From an uncultured Oscillibacter sp. (GTDB lineage: Bacteria; Bacillota; Clostridia; Oscillospirales; Oscillospiraceae), in contig CAJTZL010000001.1 in the NCBI GenBank assembly GCA_910583695.1, forward strand, positions 104,149-168,148: a stretch of DNA of 64,000 bases. The letters are read 5' to 3'. Numbering within the stretch: the stretch's first letter is position 1; every line of letters begins with the position of its first letter. The notes below the pieces were generated by a model. The model was not told the DNA's origin, searched no databases, and saw only the letters and a program-made list of their open reading frames with translations. Below are positions 58,881 through 64,000 of this stretch, in pieces. A program made the translations under genes and the position numbers.

Positions 58881-59445
58881 GTCTGCTCCCTCCCTTCATC
58901 AGCTCCGCCACCCGCCGCCGGGCCCGGGTCAGCCGCATCCGCATGCTGTCCCGCCGGCAGTGGAAAACCTCCGCCAGTTCCCCGTTGTCCTGGCCCAGCA
59001 CGTACTTGCGGTACAGCAGCTCCTGGTCCTCCTCCGGCAGCATGGGCCAGATTCTTCCAAGGCCGTCCAGCCGCTCCCGCAGCTCCGCCAGCTCCTCCAG
59101 AGAAGGAGCGGGAGACTGAAAATCCTCCAGGCAGCCGTCTCCCAGGTCTGCCGTGTGTCTGCCCACCACCGCCTGATGGCGCAGGAAATCCGTGGCCTTG
59201 TTTTTCACCGTGTAGACCACATAGGCTGGCAGGGCGGCGGCGGGAAGCTCCCGCAGCGCGTCCGCCTTCTGGCAAAGGCTCTCCATGGCGTCCTGCACGA
59301 TGTCCTCGCAGTCCTGCCGGTTGGAAACCCGCCGCAGGGCCTCGGCGAACATCAGCCGGGAGTAGCGGCGGTACAGATCCTGCATAAAGGCCGTGCCGGC
59401 CGGGTCGTCCCCCGGAACGGTAAAGACGATCATTTCATATCCCAC
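58855..59445 (-). CDS. ECF RNA polymerase sigma factor (minus-strand system)
   Basis: 196 residues. Region 2 (MQDLYRRYSRLMFAEALRRVSNRQDCEDIVQDAMESLCQKADAL) and region 4 (LPEEDQELLYRKYVLGQDNGELAEVFHCRRDSMRMRLTRARRRV) are present without region 3. The ATG at 59445 follows GGAGGTGGGAT. The promoter motif GTTGCG-N15-CGTCTTA just upstream is repeated before the tandem secreted genes, so the factor likely controls itself and those genes. It is divergent from the second ECF cassette at 59590. Confidence 0.92.
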   Translation of the reverse strand: MGYEMIVFTVPGDDPAGTAFMQDLYRRYSRLMFAEALRRVSNRQDCEDIVQDAMESLCQKADALRELPAAALPAYVVYTVKNKATDFLRHQAVVGRHTADLGDGCLEDFQSPAPSLEELAELRERLDGLGRIWPMLPEEDQELLYRKYVLGQDNGELAEVFHCRRDSMRMRLTRARRRVAELMKGGSRHDAARTLA

Positions 59446-59467
59446 CTCCTATAGCTCTCTATATCAT

Positions 59468-59495
59468 TAAGACGCGAATATGGGAAAAACGCAAC
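59468..59495 (-). promoter_or_regulatory. ECF-type promoter of the minus-strand sigma gene
   Basis: GTTGCG (59495-59490), 15 bases, CGTCTTA (59474-59468) on the minus strand. CGTC-type -10 elements are typical of ECF sigma promoters. Confidence 0.75.
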
Positions 59496-59519
59496 CCAAA
59501 ATTTTTCTTCCGGCGCTGA

Positions 59520-59545
59520 AATACTTTTCTCTCCCCTGCCGTTTA
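59520..59545 (+). promoter_or_regulatory. ECF-type promoter of sigma gene 2
   Basis: AATAC (59520-59524), 15 bases, CGTTTA (59540-59545), matching the promoter of sigma gene 1. The 5' leader through GCCAATTCAACACAAAGGAG is also nearly the same as that at 37194. Confidence 0.75.
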
Positions 59546-59589
59546 CTGGTTGAATTGGCGCCAATTCAACACAAAGGAGGAACCCTTTT

Positions 59590-60123
59590 ATGCTTGCGAT
59601 ATGCCTTGCCATGCTGGAAACCGAACAGGACCAGCGGCGGTTCACGCGGCTCTTCGAGGCTCATGAGAAGAAAATCTACGCGGTGGCCCTCCACATTCTG
59701 GGAAACCCCACCCAGGCGGAGGACGCCGCCCAGCAGACCTGGCTCAAGCTGGTGCAGGGCTGGGACCGGGTCTCCGCCCTGCCCTGGGAGGAGACGGAGG
59801 GCTACGCCGTCACCGCCGCCAAAAACTGCGCCCTGGACATTCTCCGCTCAGAGAAGCGCACCACCGCCTTTCCGGAGAACTGGGACCCTCCCGCCCAGGA
59901 GGAGCATCAGGCGGAGTACGCATATCTGGTCTCCCTCATCCGGGCCCTGCCGGAGAACTACCGGCGGGTTCTGGAGCTCAAACTGGTGGAGGAGCGGACC
60001 AACCGGGAGATCGCCCGGCGGCTGGGAATGAACGAATCCACCGTGGCCGTCCGGATTCTGCGGGGCAGGACCATGCTGAAGGACCGTTTGGAAAAGGAGG
60101 GGTATCTCTATGAGACCGTTTGA
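59590..60123 (+). CDS. ECF RNA polymerase sigma factor (copy 2)
   Basis: 177 residues, closely similar to copy 1 at 37225 (MLAICLAMLE, FTRLFEAHEKKIYAVALHILGNPTQAEDAAQQTW, LPENYRRVLELKLVEERTNREIARRLGMNESTVAVRILRGRTML). The start follows AAAGGAGGA. It overlaps the next gene by 14 bases, the same overlap as in the first cassette. Shared promoters suggest cross-recognition between the two copies. Confidence 0.92.
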   Translation: MLAICLAMLETEQDQRRFTRLFEAHEKKIYAVALHILGNPTQAEDAAQQTWLKLVQGWDRVSALPWEETEGYAVTAAKNCALDILRSEKRTTAFPENWDPPAQEEHQAEYAYLVSLIRALPENYRRVLELKLVEERTNREIARRLGMNESTVAVRILRGRTMLKDRLEKEGYLYETV

Positions 60124-61219
60124 CCAGCTTCTGCGCCGAGCTCTGATGGACGCCAATCTGGCCCAGTACGAAAACGTCCTCCGGTGCGCGGACTGCAAAG
60201 AGCCCGGCTTCTCCCCCGGATACCGCCGGGAGCGGGTGCGCCTGCTGGCGGACCCCCGGGGCTGGGCGAACAGCCGACTCCGGCCCCGGCTGCGCCGGGG
60301 GATTTTCCGGGGCATCGCCGCGGCGGCGGCCATTCTCCTGCTGATCACGGCGGCGGCCGCGGTGGCCGTTCCCCTTTGGAACGCCTTCTTCGGCGGACTG
60401 GACCAGAGCCAGCAGGAGATTGTGGACGGCATGGAAATCGGAGGGGACGAGGCGGAGAAAACCGCGGGCCTTCTGCCGCCCCCGGCGGCGCATGACGGCG
60501 TGACCATCACTCCCCTGCGCCTCCTGGGCGCGAAGAATCAGCTCTATCTGGTGCTGGAGATCCGCGCCCCGGAGGGGACGGTGTTCCGCCCGGAGGACGA
60601 CCATCAGCTCTTCGGCGGGCTCTCCCTGCCCCCGGAGCGACGGACGGAAATGACCGGAATCTCCAGCCGATTCACCGTGCTGGAGGCCGGGACCAGGGAG
60701 CCCAACGTGCTGGTAGGCGTGGCGGAGGAACGGGCGTCCTTTGAGGTCGGCGGCTGTCCCTTTGTCGTCCGGGCCCTTTACCGGAGCACGCCGGAGGGAA
60801 AACAGGAAACGGTATTTGAAGCGTCGGACAATGTGACCTGGAAGACCGGGACCTGGGAAATCCTTATTCCGGAGGGCCTGAACGGGGACCGGGTGCTGGA
60901 GGTCCCCGTGGAGGGCACGTCCATGACCGACGGCGGGAACACCATGACCCTGCTGTCCATGAGCGTCTCTCCCCTGGGTATCTGGTGGAAGTATCAGCTG
61001 GAGGGCAAGGACCCGTGGCCCCGAGTACGGGTAGCTCTGCGGATGCAGGACGGCAGCGAGGTGGAAGCGGCCTCCGGACAACTGACCATGGGCGACATGG
61101 GCTCCGGCTGGACGGCGGCGGTGGACTTCGCAAAGCCCGTGGACCTCAGCCAGGCGGAGGCCGTGCTTTGGGGGGATGTGGAAATTCCCCTGGAACAGCC
61201 GGAGCAGAGCCCGGAATAA
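60110..61219 (+). CDS. Membrane anti-sigma factor with extracellular domain (copy 2)
   Basis: 369 residues. The cytoplasmic N-terminus (FDQLLRRALMDANLAQYENVL, SPGYRRERVRLLADPRGWANSR) matches the first 65 residues of copy 1. A transmembrane helix follows (AAAAAILLLITAAAAVAV). The extracellular region is not the same family as in copy 1: it has no GQFSQWFPR and reads as a DUF4179-like body (WNAFFGGLDQSQQEIVDGMEIGGDEAEKTAG, VTITPLRLLGAKNQLYLVLEIRAPEG). So the cytoplasmic half is conserved while the sensor half has been exchanged. Confidence 0.85.
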   Translation: MRPFDQLLRRALMDANLAQYENVLRCADCKEPGFSPGYRRERVRLLADPRGWANSRLRPRLRRGIFRGIAAAAAILLLITAAAAVAVPLWNAFFGGLDQSQQEIVDGMEIGGDEAEKTAGLLPPPAAHDGVTITPLRLLGAKNQLYLVLEIRAPEGTVFRPEDDHQLFGGLSLPPERRTEMTGISSRFTVLEAGTREPNVLVGVAEERASFEVGGCPFVVRALYRSTPEGKQETVFEASDNVTWKTGTWEILIPEGLNGDRVLEVPVEGTSMTDGGNTMTLLSMSVSPLGIWWKYQLEGKDPWPRVRVALRMQDGSEVEAASGQLTMGDMGSGWTAAVDFAKPVDLSQAEAVLWGDVEIPLEQPEQSPE

Positions 61220-61257
61220 CCGCCGGAAAAAATTTGGAGAATTTTTTGAAATTCTGT

Positions 61258-61283
61258 AATACAATGCCCTCCCCCTCCGTTTA
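61258..61283 (+). promoter_or_regulatory. ECF-type promoter of the secreted gene at 61350
   Basis: AATAC (61258-61262), 15 bases, CGTTTA (61278-61283), the fourth copy of the motif. Confidence 0.75.
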
Positions 61284-61349
61284 CCAGTCAGAAGGCCGCG
61301 GGGAGGGCCTCCCCTTCCCGCCGGATAAGATCAGAAAGGAAGGACTACC

Positions 61350-62456
61350 ATGAAAAAACGAATTGCATCCCTTTTGCTGGCCGCCGTGACCGTGCTGGCG
61401 TTGTGCACCTCCGCCCTGGCGGCTCCCGCCAAGGCAGCCTGCCGCTGGCAGGTGTACCTGGACCACGGCAGTCTCCGTTGGCAAGGCTCCAAGGCCGCCG
61501 AGGCCGGCGCAAAAGCTCCGATTTATCAGCCCTCCTGGCTTCCGGAGGGGTGGACGCTTGAGTACGCCGTCACCCGGGACGGCGTGTGGCCGGAGACGGA
61601 CTGGGAATACCGCTGCGGGGAGGAAACCCTGAGCGTTTCCCTCTGCGCCCCCTCCGACTTCGGCTTCTCCTGCTGGATGGATGCGGAGGCCGGTGACAAG
61701 ACGCCGAAAAAGACCCTCAAAATCCAGGGATATCAGGCAGACTTCTGGAAGGTAAAACAGGAATCGGCCCTGGCCTGGGAGGACAAGCAGGGGAATTTGT
61801 TCCTGATGCTCCACAGCGGCTCCCTGACTCAGGCGGAGCTGGAAAAGGCGGCCAACAGCGTCACGGAGCTCAAGGAGCCCCTGCCGGATTACCGCCTGGG
61901 CTGGACGCCGGTTCAGGACCGGGAGATCCACCGAGGCATCACCATACCGGGCTATGCGGAGGACGGCGGCGGAGCCCCCGATTTTATCCGCTTCACCTAT
62001 TCCACGCAAGCCCTGACCGCCCCCGCGAGAACGCCGGAAACCGTGACCGTGCGGGGCGTAGAGGCCCGGCTCTGGCTGGGGGACCCTTCGGCCTCCGGCA
62101 CGGTAGTTACCTCCTCCCTCAGCGGCAAAACGGTGGAGATTCCCACGGAGAACACCTGGAGCACCCTCATCTGGACAGACCCTGAAACGGGTATCTGCTT
62201 CCGCATCAAGGGCGGCAAGCTGTCAAAAGAGACCATGCTCCGCATGGCGGAGAGCGTGGAACCGGGCCGGGCGGCTTCCCAGCCCGCCCAGACGGCGGCC
62301 GCCGACAAGGCTCCCTCCTCCAGCGACCCCAGCGCCAGCCGCAAAAGCTGGGTGGCCGACGGCTGGAAGGCCGTAATCACCCGGGCGGACGGCACGGTGG
62401 AGCAGGTCCCCAGCTTCTCCGAGCTGTTCCCGGGCCAGGAGCTCCCGGCGGGCTGA
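61350..62456 (+). CDS. Secreted protein of the second ECF cassette
   Basis: 368 residues with a Sec signal (KKRIASLLLAAVTVLALCTSALA, cleavage near residue 24). The mature part has IYQPSWLPEGWTLEYAV, reminiscent of the WLPEGFTY motif of the DUF4367-like anti-sigma repeats, then strand-rich sequence and a low-complexity linker (GRAASQPAQTAAADKAPSSSDPSASRK) before a short C-terminal element. It has its own ECF promoter and AAAGGAAGG ribosome site. Position and promoter match the secreted gene of cassette 1, although the sequence is not a close homologue. The role is unknown. Confidence 0.78.
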   Translation: MKKRIASLLLAAVTVLALCTSALAAPAKAACRWQVYLDHGSLRWQGSKAAEAGAKAPIYQPSWLPEGWTLEYAVTRDGVWPETDWEYRCGEETLSVSLCAPSDFGFSCWMDAEAGDKTPKKTLKIQGYQADFWKVKQESALAWEDKQGNLFLMLHSGSLTQAELEKAANSVTELKEPLPDYRLGWTPVQDREIHRGITIPGYAEDGGGAPDFIRFTYSTQALTAPARTPETVTVRGVEARLWLGDPSASGTVVTSSLSGKTVEIPTENTWSTLIWTDPETGICFRIKGGKLSKETMLRMAESVEPGRAASQPAQTAAADKAPSSSDPSASRKSWVADGWKAVITRADGTVEQVPSFSELFPGQELPAG

Positions 62457-62563
62457 AGCGGGCCCGGCGGCGCGCCTCCGCCTCTTGGTGACAACATCAC
62501 GGAAATCGGAGCCGAAAACCGTTATGATGAATCCACCAAGAAAAAACACAAGGAGGATTTCTC

Positions 62564-62869
62564 ATGAACACGGTTTCCATCGACAACACCAACTTCTCCC
62601 AGGAGGTCATTCACTCCGACCGGCCCGTTCTGCTGGACTTCTGGGCCCCCTGGTGCGGCCCCTGCCGCATGATTCACCCGGTCCTGGAGGAAATTGCCCG
62701 GGAGCGGCCCGACGTCAAGGTAGGTAAGATCAACGTGGACGAACAGCCGGAGCTGGCGGGCCGGTTCGGCGTGATGGGCATTCCCATGCTGGTGGTCCTG
62801 CGGGACGGAAAGATCACCGGCCAGGCCGTGGGCGCACGGCCCAAGGGCCAGATTCTCGCCATGCTGTAA
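62564..62869 (+). CDS. trxA: Thioredoxin
   Basis: 101 residues with the thioredoxin active site WAPWCGPCRM (Cys31 and Cys34), the buried Asp-containing strand, and cis-Pro in GIPMLVVLRDG. It reduces protein disulfides in the cytoplasm. The start at 62564 follows AAGGAGG. It lies 14 bases before a flavin disulfide reductase gene, so the pair likely forms a thiol-redox operon. Classic trxB is not seen here. Confidence 0.95.
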   Translation: MNTVSIDNTNFSQEVIHSDRPVLLDFWAPWCGPCRMIHPVLEEIARERPDVKVGKINVDEQPELAGRFGVMGIPMLVVLRDGKITGQAVGARPKGQILAML

Positions 62870-62883
62870 AGGAGGGGACGGAT

Positions 62884-64000
62884 ATGAAGATTGTCATTGT
62901 GGGCGGCGTGGCGGGAGGCGCCACGGCGGCGGCCCGGCTCCGCCGGCTGGACGAACAGGCGGAAATCATCGTCTTTGAGCGGTCCGGATACATTTCCTAT
63001 GCCAACTGCGGTCTGCCCTATTACATCGGCGGCGTCATCACCGACCCGGAGGCCCTGACCCTCCAGACGCCGGAGAGCTTTTTCTCCCGCTTCCGGGTGG
63101 AGATGCGGGTCCGCCACGAAGTCACCGCCCTCCATCCGGAGCGCAAGACCGTCTCCGTCAAGAACCTGGAGACCGGAGTGGAATTTGAGGAGTGCTACGA
63201 CAAGCTGATTCTCTCCCCCGGGGCCAAGCCCACGCAGCCCCGGCTGCCCGGAATCGGCCTGGAGAAGCTGTTCACCCTGCGGACGGTGGAGGACACCTTC
63301 CGGATGAACGCATTCATCCGGGAGCACCGTCCCCGGTCCGCCGTGCTGGCGGGCGGCGGGTTCATCGGCCTGGAGCTGGCGGAGAACCTGCGGGAGCTGG
63401 GAATGGACGTGACCATCGTGCAGCGGCCCCGGCAGCTGATGAATCCCTTTGACCCGGACATGGCGTCCTTCCTCCACAGCGAGGTCCGCCGCCATGGCGT
63501 CAAGCTGGCCCTGGGCCGCACCGTGGAGGGCTTCCGGGAGCGGGACGGCGGCGTGGACGTGCTCCTCAAGGATGAGAGCCCCCTTCACGCGGATATGGTG
63601 GTTCTGGCCATCGGCGTCACTCCGGATACCGCCCTGGCCAAGGAAGCGGGCCTGGAGCTGGGGCTCAAGGACAGCATTGTGGTGAACGACCGAATGGAGA
63701 CCTCCGTCCCGGACGTCTACGCCGTGGGTGACGCGGTGCAGGTGAAGCACGCCGTCACCGGAATGGACGCACTGATCTCCCTGGCGGGCCCCGCCAACAA
63801 GCAGGGGCGCATTGCGGCGGACAATCTCTGCGGCGGAAACAGCCGCTACCGGGGGAGTCAGGGCAGCAGCGTTCTGAAGGTCTTCGACCTGACCGCCGCC
63901 TCCACAGGCGTTAACGAAGCCGCCGCCAAAAGGGCCGGGCTGGCGGTGGACAAGGTCATCCTCTCCCCCATGAGCCACGCGGGCTACTACCCCGGCGGCA
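62884..64000 (+). CDS. CoA-disulfide reductase/NADH oxidase-family flavoprotein, 3'-truncated
   Basis: At least 372 residues before the window ends. The FAD site is at the N-terminus (IVIVGGVAGGATAAARLRRL), followed by the redox-active single Cys42 in SYANCGLPYYIGG, the NAD(P)H site (AVLAGGGFIGLELAENL) and YAVGDAVQ with FAD contact. The single-Cys pattern marks the CoA-disulfide reductase / NADH oxidase / NADH-dependent persulfide reductase group. A C-terminal rhodanese domain, typical of persulfide reductases, could lie beyond base 64000. The start at 62884 follows AAAGGAGGGGA. Coupled with thioredoxin and close to cysteine-catabolism genes in the same window. Confidence 0.93.
   Translation, partial: MKIVIVGGVAGGATAAARLRRLDEQAEIIVFERSGYISYANCGLPYYIGGVITDPEALTLQTPESFFSRFRVEMRVRHEVTALHPERKTVSVKNLETGVEFEECYDKLILSPGAKPTQPRLPGIGLEKLFTLRTVEDTFRMNAFIREHRPRSAVLAGGGFIGLELAENLRELGMDVTIVQRPRQLMNPFDPDMASFLHSEVRRHGVKLALGRTVEGFRERDGGVDVLLKDESPLHADMVVLAIGVTPDTALAKEAGLELGLKDSIVVNDRMETSVPDVYAVGDAVQVKHAVTGMDALISLAGPANKQGRIAADNLCGGNSRYRGSQGSSVLKVFDLTAASTGVNEAAAKRAGLAVDKVILSPMSHAGYYPGG

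Noticed and set aside
1-64000. Mobile elements, prophage, CRISPR, rRNA or tRNA
   Set aside because: No integrase, transposase, phage structural genes, regular short repeats or RNA gene sequences were seen; gene order and composition look chromosomal.

Overview
The window reads as a GC-rich chromosomal segment of an anaerobic Gram-positive gut-type Clostridia, most like the Oscillospiraceae group (Oscillibacter/Lawsonibacter/Dysosmobacter relatives). This is an inference from the [FeFe] hydrogenase, the short SUF iron-sulfur operon, lipoprotein-anchored binding proteins, AGGAGG-type ribosome sites, ECF sigma/anti-sigma cassettes and the TRAP and TTT transporters. I saw no rRNA, tRNA, phage, transposase or CRISPR array.

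Layout. 1-3100: end of a sugar ABC permease and a GH36 alpha-galactosidase. 3100-4550: an HxlR regulator divergent from a degenerate metallo-beta-lactamase-fold protein. 4620-18702: a 16-gene minus-strand operon with a LeuCD-type hydro-lyase, an isopropylmalate dehydrogenase-family enzyme, a two-subunit aconitase X, three RraA-family proteins, a PreA-like flavoprotein, UbiD with UbiX and an LpdD-like helper, a TctABC carboxylate transporter and an internal GntR regulator; a second GntR gene lies upstream at 18902-19558. It looks like a complete import-and-degrade pathway for an unidentified di- or tricarboxylic acid and is the strongest candidate for an undescribed system. 19741-23321: two translationally coupled genes for an [FeFe] hydrogenase and a NuoF/GltD-type NAD(P)H partner. 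23500-31130: XRE regulator, HAD phosphatase, orphan OppA-like lipoprotein, Bax-inhibitor-1 protein, SnoaL-like protein, SufCB and a ferritin-like protein.

31500-36930: a YesM-type two-component system followed by a TRAP transporter. 37150-40380: ECF sigma factor, its membrane anti-sigma partner, and a secreted paralogue of the anti-sigma ectodomain. 40499-47056: a sigma-54 module with an enhancer-binding regulator between a cysteine desulfidase gene and a C-S lyase / amino-acid symporter / glutaredoxin-like operon; both flanks carry -24/-12 promoters. 47178-51350: PadR regulator, two unknown proteins, and a divergent MerR/MATE pair. 51700-55700: a hybrid histidine kinase coupled to an orphan solute-binding lipoprotein. 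55767-59445: a minus-strand ECF system (sigma, DUF4367-like anti-sigma, two tandem secreted proteins, a 20-residue membrane peptide). 59520-62456: a second copy of the sigma/anti-sigma/secreted cassette. 62564-64000: thioredoxin and a CoA-disulfide-reductase-family enzyme that runs off the window.

Two sets of promoter repeats were found by eye. [G/A]ATAC-N15-CGTTTA precedes both plus-strand ECF sigma genes and both secreted genes. GTTGCG-N15-CGTCTTA precedes the minus-strand ECF sigma gene and the tandem secreted genes. They look like two autoregulated ECF regulons.
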